The translations under genes were made by a program, and so were the position numbers. Shown in pieces: positions 7,762 through 17,462 of a stretch of DNA of 27,561 bases; the first letter of the stretch is position 1, and every line of letters starts with the position of its first letter. The notes under the pieces are model-generated. The model did no database searches. It had not been told where the DNA came from and saw nothing but the letters and a program-made list of their open reading frames with translations. The DNA comes from Euryarchaeota archaeon UBA549 (lineage in GTDB: Archaea; Thermoplasmatota; Poseidoniia; Poseidoniales; Poseidoniaceae), in NCBI GenBank assembly GCA_002495645.1, contig DAGF01000014.1:16277-43837 (forward strand), in the 5' to 3' direction.

Positions 7762-7769
7762 TTTTATGA
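7762..7769 (+). promoter_or_regulatory. Possible TATA box for the oligosaccharyltransferase gene
   Basis: TTTTATGA is the most TATA-like sequence in the 147-base gap after purD. A start site about 25 nt downstream would give a leader of roughly 55 nt containing the hairpin at 7811-7826 and the GAGGG at 7836-7840. This is inference from spacing only. Confidence 0.3.
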
Positions 7770-7810
7770 AACAGGCACCTTCAAAAGGGGTTCAGAAGTG
7801 GCCAACGACG

Positions 7811-7826
7811 CCAGCCTTGAGGCTGG
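7811..7826 (+). promoter_or_regulatory. Perfect 6-bp hairpin in the leader of the oligosaccharyltransferase gene
   Basis: CCAGCC-TTGA-GGCTGG forms a GC-rich stem with a tetraloop, ending 9 nt before the ribosome binding site GAGGG (7836-7840) and 20 nt before the start codon. No T-run follows, so it is not a classical intrinsic terminator. It may affect mRNA stability or translation of the downstream gene. Confidence 0.4.
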
Positions 7827-7835
7827 ACCTAAAAT

Positions 7836-7840
7836 GAGGG
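7836..7840 (+). promoter_or_regulatory. Ribosome binding site GAGGG for the oligosaccharyltransferase gene
   Basis: GAGGG lies 6 nt upstream of the ATG at 7847 and supports that start over the in-frame ATG four codons later. Confidence 0.55.
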
Positions 7841-7846
7841 ATACAA

Positions 7847-10800
7847 ATGGAAGAAGAAATGGAAACGAAGGCTGAACAGCCCAGTGCCATCATGGGGTTG
7901 CTGCTCGCACCTCTGGCCGTGCTGCTCGCTCTTGCCACCACCAAAGTCGTAGGCATTGAATACGACTTGACGTTGAACAACATGATGCCGATGCTCGTCG
8001 TCGCCATCGCGTCCATGCTGGCCTTGGTGCCACGCATTGTTTTGGCAACTCGACCCGACCTGTCCACTTCCACCGTTTCCCTCGGCGTGCTGGTTTTGGC
8101 CCTTGTCGGTGCCGAAGCCCTCTACATGTTCGCCGGTGTTGACGCCGTCGCTGCATTGATGTTCGCCGTTGTTCTGGTGCTCGGTTCAAACCTTGACCAG
8201 CGTGGACGGCACGAGTGGATGACCACCCTGACCTTCACTGCGGTCGGCTTTTGGTTTGCTCTTGCTGCCGCAGGCGACGCTCTTGCCGCCCTCCCCTCGA
8301 CGTATACGTTGGAAAGCGGTCAGTTGGTCTCCACCATGAACTTGGAGCGCCAAGCAACGGCCTACGTGTTCTTTGCCTACCTGACGATCTTCGCAGCAGC
8401 TGGCATGCTGACCGGTGTCATCGTCCGAGGGGTGCTGAACCCTGCAACGGAAGAAGGATGGTTTTCGTTCTTGGGCAACAAGACAGGATTCAACCGAGAT
8501 GCGCTCCCGTTGATGGTTGCCTTTGGCGTTTGGATTTTGGCGTTCGCCGGTTCACTCTACCACTTCAACTCCGTCGGCGTCGTTGACCAGTTGGGCATCA
8601 CCACCGAAGTGGGCTATCACGGCTACATCGGCTATTGGAGCGCCTTCTTGACCGGTGTGGTTGCGCTCATCATCGCCGGCATGGTGGCTGAACGCTGGTA
8701 CACCCGTGCCATGCTCGTGGGTTCGATGTGGACGCTCTACCAAGTCGCTGCTTGGTTTGAAGCAGGCATCTGGTACTCCGAAGACCTTGACGGAACGTGG
8801 GGTCCCTTGATTTGGCTCGGATTCACGTTCTTCTTGTGCGTCGGAATCTACTACCTCGGCAACCACGAGAAGTACGGTGGATGGGCGAACCGCGGGGAGC
8901 ATGAACCCTCCCAGGTTCGTCTCTTTTTGCGTGCCCACGGTGCTGGGATGATGGTGGCGTTGGCCTTCTTCGTCGGCCTCGCTATCCGTGTTCAGTGGTA
9001 CGCTGTCCCCTCCATGAACGCTTTCGGAACGGGTAATTGGGACATGACTGGTGGTTCTGACCCGTGGTACATGAAGCGAGTTGTCGATTACATTTTGGCC
9101 AACAACGCCCATCTGGTTGTTGACGCTGACCGATTCTACCCCATCGGTGGCATCAACCCCCGACCACCGCTCTTCTCATGGTCCATGGCCGTCGGTGCCA
9201 TGCTCCTTGAGCCGTTCATCGGCTCGTCTGAAGACGCTGTTTGGTGGAGCATGCTCGCCCTGCCAGCTGTTTACGGCGCCCTGACGGTCTTCCCCATCGC
9301 CTCCATCGCCAAGGACCACTTTGGCAAGGGCGCTGGTGTTCTGGCCGCTTGGCTCATCGCCTTCATGCCCGCCCACGTCACCCACTCGACATGGGCACTG
9401 GCTGACCACGACGCCTTCGTGATGTTGTTCATCTCTGTCGGGTTCATGTATTGGCTTCGTGCTGTCAAGTACGCTGGCTCCGCTCGTATCACCAAGGTCA
9501 CCACGCCTCACCCGATGTCGTTCGTTCGTGCATTCGGTGATGTCGCCAAGCACCGACAAGCGGCCATGGCGAACGCTGTGCTCGCCGGTGTTGCCTTCGG
9601 TATTGTCGCCTTGGGTTGGAAAGGGTTCGTCGTCGGTCCTTCGATTCTGTTCTTGGCCTATGCTTTGCAAGTGGCCCTGAACATGTTCCGACGCCGTGAT
9701 TCCACGACCTTGAGCGTGATGTTCCTGGTCATGTTGACCACCACCTTCTTGATGGTGCTACCGTTCTACGGCCACCCACAGTTTGACTTGGTGTTTGACG
9801 GAACCGGTCTTCAGCCCTTCTTGTTCATCTTCGGCTTCACCTTGGCCATCGCCTTCGTGACCACTGGATTCCGCGACAAGCCCTGGCTGTTGGTCCTCGG
9901 TACCCTCGGTGCTCTCGCCACGGTGTTTTTCATCCTCTTGTACGTGCTCAAGACCCTCAACTTGTCCGATGCTTGGGATGTTTTGTTCACGGGTAGCGGT
10001 TACTTCACCAAGACGAAGATTTTCGGCACGGTCGCAGAAGCAAACGCACCCAACCGTGCACAACTCTTTGCATCGTTTGGACCCATCACCTTCCTGCTGG
10101 CTCTCATCATGGGTGGCGGCTTGCTCTGGCGAGGTATGCGACACCGAAACGGCACCGCTTTGGTGTTCGGTGTCTGGGTTTTCGCTGCGACCTTCATGGC
10201 TTGGAACGCTGCTCGTTTCATGTTCAACGCCACGCCCATCATGGCCGTTCTCGGCGCCGCAGGAATTGTGGCTTTCTGGCAGTGGGCTGACTGGAACGGA
10301 CTTGTCCGCTCGTGGAAGAAGTACGGTATTCGAACACCCGCAGACCGAATTTCCGGTGCACGCAAAGCCGTTTGGCGCAAGCCACAGTTCTCCGCTGTGT
10401 TCTTGGTCATGATCATGATCTTCGGTCAACAAGCGACCTATGGTCTGGATTCCGCCATCCCAGGGACCTCCAACCAAGAGGCTGAAATCGACGAGCGCAT
10501 TTACAACATCGTTCCCGATATCCTCCGATTTGACGGCCTAGGCTTCTCCATCCTCGACAGCAGCACCTACGACGGTCGTTGGTACCTCGGAAGCTTTGGC
10601 TCCTCCTTCAACGATAACGGATGGAACGCTGCTTACGAATGGCTGGCGAATCAAGATGCGGACATGGCTTATTCGGATAAACCGGCCTTTGTCTCCTGGT
10701 GGGACTACGGTTTCCAAGCGTTGAGCACGGGTGAACACCCATCGGTTTCCGACAACTTCCAGTCGGGTATCCCAGCAACTGGAAACATGTTGCTTGCTCG

Positions 10801-13800
10801 AAGTCAAGAGGATTTGACGGCCATGTTCATCTGGCAGTTGGCTGAAGGTGACCGTACATACGCCTCTGATGACGATCAATTCCAGTTCACACCTACCTTT
10901 GAGAACACGGTCAAGAAGTACTTGACCGCAGAACAATACGACGACTTCCACACCATGCAAACGACCTTTGACGAGACCATGGTTGATTTCATCAAGTTGC
11001 GTTCTTACAACGTCGTTCAGACCAACCGAGACATCGTGATGGCTGAAGGATACACCCACGATGCTGGTGTGTTTGATGGCAGCACCAAGGTCTACAAGAT
11101 TTGGAAGGGCAGCGAAATAATTCCCTGTACGGATGATATCTCCACGTCCTGTGTGGGTGATGCATGGAGTTCCATGGACCAAGCCAACATCACCTTCAAC
11201 AACAACGTGAGGACCTCGGAAGAAACGGTTGTTGGGCGCACCCACACCATCTTTGGTGAGTACTGGTACACCGATGATTTGATCGATGAATACGCCTCAG
11301 TTTCGACCTCCATCCACCGACAAAACGCTCGTTTGGCCATGGCCACGCAACTTCTGACGGCTGCGTTTGATGCCAACCCTGACAACACCATCCACGACCT
11401 CTACAACGACCTCATCAACTTGGAAGGTCTGTACAATGTTCAAGACTACGAAGGAGCACCTGGCGAACTGATTTCCCGCGACCACGAAATCCGATACTTC
11501 GCCATCGACGACCGACTTTACCCACGTGCCGGCCGCTACACGGCCGACGCCAACTACAACCGCGGTCAACCCATGGGTATTTTCGGCGCACCAACCATCC
11601 TTGCCGGCCAAGACATCGGTACGTACATGGACGAAGTGTACGAAACGGTTCGTGGTGACTTCCAGGACGAAATGACCCGAGAAGAAGTGGACGATGCCAT
11701 GCAGAAGGATTTCCTCAACCAGCAAGCCGGTGCGGACATTGACCCGTTGCAAATTGAGGATGTTCGTGTGGACCACAACCCTGCGTTCTTTGACACCATG
11801 GTGGCCCGAACCTACGTCGGCTACGGCGCTTCCACACTCGGTCTCAACGTCGGTTCAAGCAACCCACAACCCTCGCAACACTTCGGTCAGTCCGGTTCAC
11901 CTGGTACCATCATGACCAACGCTCTGCCACTACCGGGCGCCATGATGAATCACTTCGTCATCGCTAACTGGTACAGTGAAGTTCCCGAAGACCAAATTCA
12001 ATCCACCAACACGCTGGTGAAGATTCTGAAGTACTACCCTGGTGCTGAATTGACCGGGCAAGTGACCATGAGCGACGACGGTCAAGGCCTCCCTGGCGTT
12101 CGCTTGCTCGTGGAGCGCGATGCCTTCTCCGGCGAAAGCGGAGAAGACATGGACGAAGACACCTACTGGGTCCCGATCGGCTTTGTTGACGCAGACGAAG
12201 ACGGCCGCTACAGTTTCCTTGCGCCCGCCGGTAAGATTCGCATTTCAGCCTTTGCTGGTGATTACGACCCCACCTCCGCACGAGACCGTGTTCGAGATGG
12301 GTCGTACGGCGAGGGGCTCAGCGATATTTTGACCGAAACCAACAGTGATCGCCAAATCAATGAGATCACGGCTCTGCTCGGCCAGGTTGCCAACATGACG
12401 TGGTTGGGCGAGGCTCAACTCAACGTCACCGGCGACGAAGCCAACCGAATGGTCGACATGCAAAGCACCCTTGACATCGCTGTGGAAAGCAGTGGTGTTT
12501 CCGGTACGGTGGTTTGGTCCGGAGATGAAGAATTCAACGGCGACCCCATTGCTGAGACCACGTTCATTCTGCGAAATATTTGGTCGATGACGGACAACTA
12601 CACGGTGGAAACCACGAGCGGTTCCTTTACCTCTGAGGAATCCCGCATCCTTCAGGGAACGGGCGAAGCAACGCTCACCGAAAACGGTTCCTTCACCAGC
12701 GAAGGCATTGCACTCGCAAGCAACTTCATCGGTACCTTCACGCGAGACATCGGTGATGCAAGGACCTTCTTTGCCAACGGCACCTGGTCCGGATCCGGTG
12801 TCATCGACGCTACATGGGTTGAACCAAGCGATGTGGTCAACTGTGATTTCGATAATGAATCCAATGCGGTTATGCCCACCAACCAAACGTTCTGTCTCAT
12901 CGATGACAGCGGCGAGACCCCGTCCTACCGACTTGAGGGCACCGTGGACGCCTTTGGTACCTTCACCTCGGAGGGCACCTCCAAGTTGAGTCGCACGTAC
13001 GGTGATGCTGATGCAGGCCAAGGAGAAACCATCGAAGGTGCAGGTCTGTTTGAGGGTACAGGTACCTTCAACGGAACAGGCCTCTTCATCGGCGTGGGTT
13101 CCTTCTCAGGCCCCATGGTCGAGGCTGGTTCCTTCTACAAGACCGGGCTGCTTCCGGGGACCTACAACATGATTGCTCAACTTGCTAATGGAAAGGAAGT
13201 CCTGCTTCCCGACCCGGTTGAAGTTGGCATTGAACCAACGTACGACCTTGCCATGACCATGCCTGGTGCCATCTTCAAGGACACCCTGAAGGACATGCAC
13301 GGCGACGCGATGCCCAACCAAACCATCGAGTTCGTTGACATGGACTTGGGTGAAGAATTCGCTGTGGTGATCACTACCGACGACGAAGGAAACTTCTCCT
13401 ACGGTCCGGTTGCCCCCGGTGACTACTATTACCGAGGCGATGTTGACGGCGATGGTTGGTACGATTACAACGAAACGACCTTTGTCAACAACGACATCAC
13501 CAACATCACGCTGGCTCTCAATGTCCCAGACACCGCTGACGTGACGCTCACACTTGTTTCACCGGTCGACCCAACCACACTCGAGCCCCTGTTTGATGTG
13601 TCAAACCGTACGATCACGTTTGAGAACGAACTTGATGTGCTCGAGCCCATCAACGTCACGAGCGATGAGAACGGTGAAATCTACGCAGAACTTCTGTTCG
13701 GTGTGTGGAACATCCGAGACGATGTCAACCCTGAGTTCGTGTTGTTTGACCAAATCGAACTTGAACCCGGCACCGAAGATGTTCTTCGAGATGTGACCTA

Positions 13801-16800
13801 CGCGAAGGCAGCCTACATCAACGGAACCATGCGTTCCTACCCAGGTGTCACCATCGAAGAGTACGATCAATGGGTGGAGATGACGCCCGAGGAGAACCGT
13901 GAGGAAACGACCGAGCCCGCATCGGCTTTGACCGTCAATGTTGAATCAGGCAACCTCGAGTTCTCATCCGTAACCAACGTGTCCGGCTTCTTCTCCGTTC
14001 GAGTCCCCTCTGGATTTACCTACCATTTGACCACAGAGAGCGTCATCATCAACCGAGGACTGGGCCAACTGGTCTCGGTTGACACGGGCGATAATGTGGA
14101 CCTTGGTTCGCTCTATCTTGAACCGACCACGACCGTGAACGGTATTGTTCACCTTTACGATAATCAGAGTCGTTGGGATGCTTCCTTGCCAACTTGGGTG
14201 GCTCCTGAGATCGTGGCCACCAACGAAGACGGCCTGATGTGGCGAACAACTGCAACTGAAGCTGGCGATTTCGCTCTTGATTTGACAGACGGCACGTGGG
14301 ACCTCTCAGTGGACGATGCACGATTGAATGTCAGCGGTGCAGATGGTGTTCTCGTGAATCACTCAGTGACCACGGACCTCTCCATCATGGAACTCATTGC
14401 GAGCCCAGACGCCATTGATGTGACCCTGCACGTCTACCTTGACTCTGCTGATGATGGTACGTTCGAAAACGGCACCCTGGCCTCCCCCGACTTCAGTTTG
14501 AAGCCCATTGATGAAAACCGAGAGAGCCTTTACTTTACTTCAGAAGACTACAGCGAACCTGGAATCATCACCGTTGGCCTTACGCCCGGCGGGTACGACA
14601 TCGTGTTCAACCGAACCTCGGCAGATGATGACAACGCCACGGATTACGACTTGGTTGGCGAGCAGTTCTTTGACGCCATCCGAATCGGTCTGGAGTCGGT
14701 TGACGAACCGGTCGAGGTGCCTCTGAAGAACACCTACCTCGTTAACGGAACCTTGGTGAACACCACGGATGATGGCATTGCCAACGACTTCCTGCTCTAC
14801 AACGAAGCCGACGATGTTTGGTTCAACATCGGCTCGGACGAAAATGGCTCCTTTGCAGCCTACGTCCCTGCAGGTGAATGGCTCATCATCGTTGCACCGT
14901 TCAACAACGGTGAGCACACGGAAACGTTGCGCCAACCCCTGACGGTAGGTGCGGCATCAGAAAGCCGTTTGGATCTTCCATTGAAGACAAGCACCAGCGT
15001 GGAAGTCACCCTCCAACTTTGGGAAGAAACCACAGAAACGAAACTGGTCGACATGACGGTAACGGCCGTCAGCCACGATGGTCTTGGCAACATCACCTTT
15101 GAGCGAACCGACGACAACGGCAACTCCACTGAGTTGTTGATGCCCGGTACCTGGAGCCTTTACCTGAACCGAACCATCGGTACCAAGTCTTGGTTCATGG
15201 ACACCAGCGCACAGCCGTTCAACACGGACGCTGCGGTGAACAACAGTTTGGTTTTGGAGCCCGTTTACGCTACCCTTGAGGTGGAGATTGGTGGAAAGGT
15301 CTACTGGGACCTTGACAATAACAGCGCACCAAGCCTTGGTGAGGGATTGCCTGAGATGACAGTAACCGTTCAGGGCAACAACCACTCCTTCTCTGAGACC
15401 GTCATGACCGATGATGAGGGTGTCTGGCGCATCTTTGTCCCCATTCGTGATGTCTACGACGTTAGTGTTGAGAAGGAAGGCTTTGAGACCGTTTACTACG
15501 AAACGGAAAACCAGTCCGGATACACGGTTCACGACAGTCCAGATTCCACTGACATCGAAGTAACCGCCGGTTCCGTAGATGTCTTCGGTACGGCCACCGA
15601 CCAACTCGATGCGGCTCGCCTCGTGGATGCGAGCATTGTCCTCTACCCCATTGCAGGCGTTGAGCGCGACGCAGTCCAGGTCAACGGCGCCATGAACGGA
15701 AGCACGCTCGAGTGGTCAAGCAGTGTTCAGCCAGGCGAGTGGGTGGTCGTTATCACCCAATCCAACCCAGGGCCAAACGGCGGCGGTGTCGCTATCGGTT
15801 TGTTGGATGCCTCGGTTGCGAACGGTGGAAACATCACGATGGTCATGGCCCTTGGTGGCTATGTTGACCTTGCGACCGCTTGGACCGACATCGAGCAGAA
15901 CGACCACCACGCTGGTTCCGCTGATTCTGGTGCTGCGATGATTCAAGATGTCGTGGAGTTGGAGGTCACCTACAACGAAATGACATGGGTGATGGCTGTT
16001 CCTGCAAGCGGTGAACTGCGAACCCTCTTCCCCGAGGGTAGCATCTCCTTTGACAGTGAATTCATGACCGTTCAGCACAGCACGAACCTTGAGATGGAGT
16101 ATTATGGTGGTCAGACGACCTCGGTCTTGGCCGATTCAACCATCGCTGCAACCTTGCAGTTCAACCGCCGTGTAAACTCCGCTTTGGACATCACCTTCAA
16201 CGATGCTTCACTCGAAGGTTCAACGCTCTTGAATGCAGCCGATGCCGAGGTTGAGGCCGTCGTTTCATCAACCAATGAATCCGCTTACTCGACCATCACG
16301 TTCGACTTTGATGTGAATTACAACGGCACCGAACTGATGGACGTGTTCTCTGTTTCAGGTGAGATGGGTCTCGCTCAGGATTCCGAACTGTGGACCGTCA
16401 AGTTCTACAACGCAACGAGCGATGATTACGAAGACAGCATCAGCGTCTCATTGGGCATTGGTGATGGCGACACCGAAGCCGTACTCTCCGAGACGGTCCG
16501 GGTTCAGATTACATTACCCGATGTGGCTGATGCTTGGAAGTTGGAAAACGGTCATCGCATGACCATGCGTTTGACGACTGACCTCGGTGAATCCTCTCAG
16601 GCCTCTGTCAAGGTCTTCGTGCCACAAACGTACGGCTTTACGGTCTCGGAAGAAACCGAAGAACTCGGTATGTCTGCCCTCGTTGAGCGTCAATTCTCCT
16701 TTGACTTGACCAACGACGGAAACGGTCAGGACAGCTTCACCATCGAGTTGCTCGAGAGCGGTGTCCCTGCAGATTGGTCCGTCACACCAATGACGTCCAC

Positions 16801-17398
16801 AATGACCCTGAACAAGGATGAGACTCGAACCCAACAATTCACGGTGTTCGCACCCGCTTCCTTTTCGGAAGGAGACTTTGACTTGACCGTCTACATCAAC
16901 AGCGAAAGCGAGAATGTTGACCGTGGAGAAGTTGTGGTGAACATTCAGAAGGCCACCATCAAGCTGACCCTCAACACCGCCGATATCGCAACGCAGTCCG
17001 ACCTCATTGCGGGTCAGGACGGTGCGGTTCGTGTCCCGGTGAAGAACGTGGGTCTGCTCGACGCACCATCGGTCATCGTCTACTTGACGCCACCCGGTGG
17101 CGCTGAGATGTCGCAAACGATTTCGGTTCCTGCTGGAGGTGAAGGCGTTGCTGTCTTTGAAGGCATGAACTTCAATCCAGGCAACCAGCGCTTTGACTAC
17201 CGATTGGAGGTTGCCGGTGCAGAAGCAAACAGCGTTGAAGAAATCCCAGAGGATGACGACTTCAGCTTGGAGTACAACATTGAGTCCTCGGCTGACGGTG
17301 AGTCGGTTTGGATGACGTTGCTGATTGCCCTGCTTGCGATTTTGGTCGTTTACGGTGGTGTGAAGACCGCTCGTAGCCGTGGCGGAACCAAGTTCTGA
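7847..17398 (+). CDS. aglB: Giant oligosaccharyltransferase STT3/AglB with extra N-terminal membrane module and ~1785-residue multidomain ectodomain
   Basis: This 3183-residue predicted catalytic subunit of archaeal N-glycosylation would transfer a lipid-linked glycan to Asn in N-X-S/T outside the membrane. The core carries the family's motifs: the first acidic motif GGSDPWY (D405), DHD at 520-522, TVAE (728-731, the TIXE position) and WWDYG (951-955). D1212-x2-IRYFAID (to D1221) may be the DK/MI-type motif. The STT3 core starts only near residue 357. Before it lie about nine or ten extra hydrophobic helices (14-339). From about 1399 an extension runs to the end. It holds repeated carboxypeptidase-regulatory/SdrD-B/Cna-B-like beta-sandwiches (for example KVYWDLDNNSAPSLGEGLPE), a Gly/Phe/Thr-rich stretch (about 1590-1765), NEW3-like domains near 2950-3140 and a terminal helix (3153-3171) followed by RSRGG. 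Known AglB proteins are several-fold shorter. The frame is open throughout. Confidence 0.92.
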   Translation: MEEEMETKAEQPSAIMGLLLAPLAVLLALATTKVVGIEYDLTLNNMMPMLVVAIASMLALVPRIVLATRPDLSTSTVSLGVLVLALVGAEALYMFAGVDAVAALMFAVVLVLGSNLDQRGRHEWMTTLTFTAVGFWFALAAAGDALAALPSTYTLESGQLVSTMNLERQATAYVFFAYLTIFAAAGMLTGVIVRGVLNPATEEGWFSFLGNKTGFNRDALPLMVAFGVWILAFAGSLYHFNSVGVVDQLGITTEVGYHGYIGYWSAFLTGVVALIIAGMVAERWYTRAMLVGSMWTLYQVAAWFEAGIWYSEDLDGTWGPLIWLGFTFFLCVGIYYLGNHEKYGGWANRGEHEPSQVRLFLRAHGAGMMVALAFFVGLAIRVQWYAVPSMNAFGTGNWDMTGGSDPWYMKRVVDYILANNAHLVVDADRFYPIGGINPRPPLFSWSMAVGAMLLEPFIGSSEDAVWWSMLALPAVYGALTVFPIASIAKDHFGKGAGVLAAWLIAFMPAHVTHSTWALADHDAFVMLFISVGFMYWLRAVKYAGSARITKVTTPHPMSFVRAFGDVAKHRQAAMANAVLAGVAFGIVALGWKGFVVGPSILFLAYALQVALNMFRRRDSTTLSVMFLVMLTTTFLMVLPFYGHPQFDLVFDGTGLQPFLFIFGFTLAIAFVTTGFRDKPWLLVLGTLGALATVFFILLYVLKTLNLSDAWDVLFTGSGYFTKTKIFGTVAEANAPNRAQLFASFGPITFLLALIMGGGLLWRGMRHRNGTALVFGVWVFAATFMAWNAARFMFNATPIMAVLGAAGIVAFWQWADWNGLVRSWKKYGIRTPADRISGARKAVWRKPQFSAVFLVMIMIFGQQATYGLDSAIPGTSNQEAEIDERIYNIVPDILRFDGLGFSILDSSTYDGRWYLGSFGSSFNDNGWNAAYEWLANQDADMAYSDKPAFVSWWDYGFQALSTGEHPSVSDNFQSGIPATGNMLLARSQEDLTAMFIWQLAEGDRTYASDDDQFQFTPTFENTVKKYLTAEQYDDFHTMQTTFDETMVDFIKLRSYNVVQTNRDIVMAEGYTHDAGVFDGSTKVYKIWKGSEIIPCTDDISTSCVGDAWSSMDQANITFNNNVRTSEETVVGRTHTIFGEYWYTDDLIDEYASVSTSIHRQNARLAMATQLLTAAFDANPDNTIHDLYNDLINLEGLYNVQDYEGAPGELISRDHEIRYFAIDDRLYPRAGRYTADANYNRGQPMGIFGAPTILAGQDIGTYMDEVYETVRGDFQDEMTREEVDDAMQKDFLNQQAGADIDPLQIEDVRVDHNPAFFDTMVARTYVGYGASTLGLNVGSSNPQPSQHFGQSGSPGTIMTNALPLPGAMMNHFVIANWYSEVPEDQIQSTNTLVKILKYYPGAELTGQVTMSDDGQGLPGVRLLVERDAFSGESGEDMDEDTYWVPIGFVDADEDGRYSFLAPAGKIRISAFAGDYDPTSARDRVRDGSYGEGLSDILTETNSDRQINEITALLGQVANMTWLGEAQLNVTGDEANRMVDMQSTLDIAVESSGVSGTVVWSGDEEFNGDPIAETTFILRNIWSMTDNYTVETTSGSFTSEESRILQGTGEATLTENGSFTSEGIALASNFIGTFTRDIGDARTFFANGTWSGSGVIDATWVEPSDVVNCDFDNESNAVMPTNQTFCLIDDSGETPSYRLEGTVDAFGTFTSEGTSKLSRTYGDADAGQGETIEGAGLFEGTGTFNGTGLFIGVGSFSGPMVEAGSFYKTGLLPGTYNMIAQLANGKEVLLPDPVEVGIEPTYDLAMTMPGAIFKDTLKDMHGDAMPNQTIEFVDMDLGEEFAVVITTDDEGNFSYGPVAPGDYYYRGDVDGDGWYDYNETTFVNNDITNITLALNVPDTADVTLTLVSPVDPTTLEPLFDVSNRTITFENELDVLEPINVTSDENGEIYAELLFGVWNIRDDVNPEFVLFDQIELEPGTEDVLRDVTYAKAAYINGTMRSYPGVTIEEYDQWVEMTPEENREETTEPASALTVNVESGNLEFSSVTNVSGFFSVRVPSGFTYHLTTESVIINRGLGQLVSVDTGDNVDLGSLYLEPTTTVNGIVHLYDNQSRWDASLPTWVAPEIVATNEDGLMWRTTATEAGDFALDLTDGTWDLSVDDARLNVSGADGVLVNHSVTTDLSIMELIASPDAIDVTLHVYLDSADDGTFENGTLASPDFSLKPIDENRESLYFTSEDYSEPGIITVGLTPGGYDIVFNRTSADDDNATDYDLVGEQFFDAIRIGLESVDEPVEVPLKNTYLVNGTLVNTTDDGIANDFLLYNEADDVWFNIGSDENGSFAAYVPAGEWLIIVAPFNNGEHTETLRQPLTVGAASESRLDLPLKTSTSVEVTLQLWEETTETKLVDMTVTAVSHDGLGNITFERTDDNGNSTELLMPGTWSLYLNRTIGTKSWFMDTSAQPFNTDAAVNNSLVLEPVYATLEVEIGGKVYWDLDNNSAPSLGEGLPEMTVTVQGNNHSFSETVMTDDEGVWRIFVPIRDVYDVSVEKEGFETVYYETENQSGYTVHDSPDSTDIEVTAGSVDVFGTATDQLDAARLVDASIVLYPIAGVERDAVQVNGAMNGSTLEWSSSVQPGEWVVVITQSNPGPNGGGVAIGLLDASVANGGNITMVMALGGYVDLATAWTDIEQNDHHAGSADSGAAMIQDVVELEVTYNEMTWVMAVPASGELRTLFPEGSISFDSEFMTVQHSTNLEMEYYGGQTTSVLADSTIAATLQFNRRVNSALDITFNDASLEGSTLLNAADAEVEAVVSSTNESAYSTITFDFDVNYNGTELMDVFSVSGEMGLAQDSELWTVKFYNATSDDYEDSISVSLGIGDGDTEAVLSETVRVQITLPDVADAWKLENGHRMTMRLTTDLGESSQASVKVFVPQTYGFTVSEETEELGMSALVERQFSFDLTNDGNGQDSFTIELLESGVPADWSVTPMTSTMTLNKDETRTQQFTVFAPASFSEGDFDLTVYINSESENVDRGEVVVNIQKATIKLTLNTADIATQSDLIAGQDGAVRVPVKNVGLLDAPSVIVYLTPPGGAEMSQTISVPAGGEGVAVFEGMNFNPGNQRFDYRLEVAGAEANSVEEIPEDDDFSLEYNIESSADGESVWMTLLIALLAILVVYGGVKTARSRGGTKF
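12610..13150 (+). repeat. Gly/Phe/Thr-rich degenerate repeat inside the oligosaccharyltransferase extension
   Basis: The encoded segment (about residues 1590-1765) repeats short units of the form G-(S/T)-(F/W)-(T/S)-S-E and G-x-G-x-F. Examples are GSFTSEES, GTFTSEGTSK and EGAGLFEGTGTFNGTGLF. The alternation suggests a beta-solenoid or beta-roll, but the repeats are degenerate at the DNA level, so this is old protein-level repetition rather than a recent tandem array. Confidence 0.6.
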
Positions 17399-17462
17399 TG
17401 TTCAGTTTTGACTGGATTTTCAAACAAGGTTTCATGAGGCCTTTGTGTGGGTAGCGTAAGCC

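Noticed and set aside
7700..7846. Riboswitch in the gap between purD and the oligosaccharyltransferase gene
   Set aside because: Only one simple hairpin is visible; no conserved riboswitch core was recognised, and a purine switch would be expected before purD, not after it.
12245..13021. 258-residue minus-strand open frame inside the oligosaccharyltransferase gene
   Set aside because: Shadow of the Gly/Thr-rich coding stretch; no start signal and no domain. The same holds for the frame at 9758-10477.
12610..13150. Possible tandem DNA repeat or CRISPR-like array
   Set aside because: The repetition is in the protein only; units vary in length and sequence at the DNA level and there are no regular spacers.
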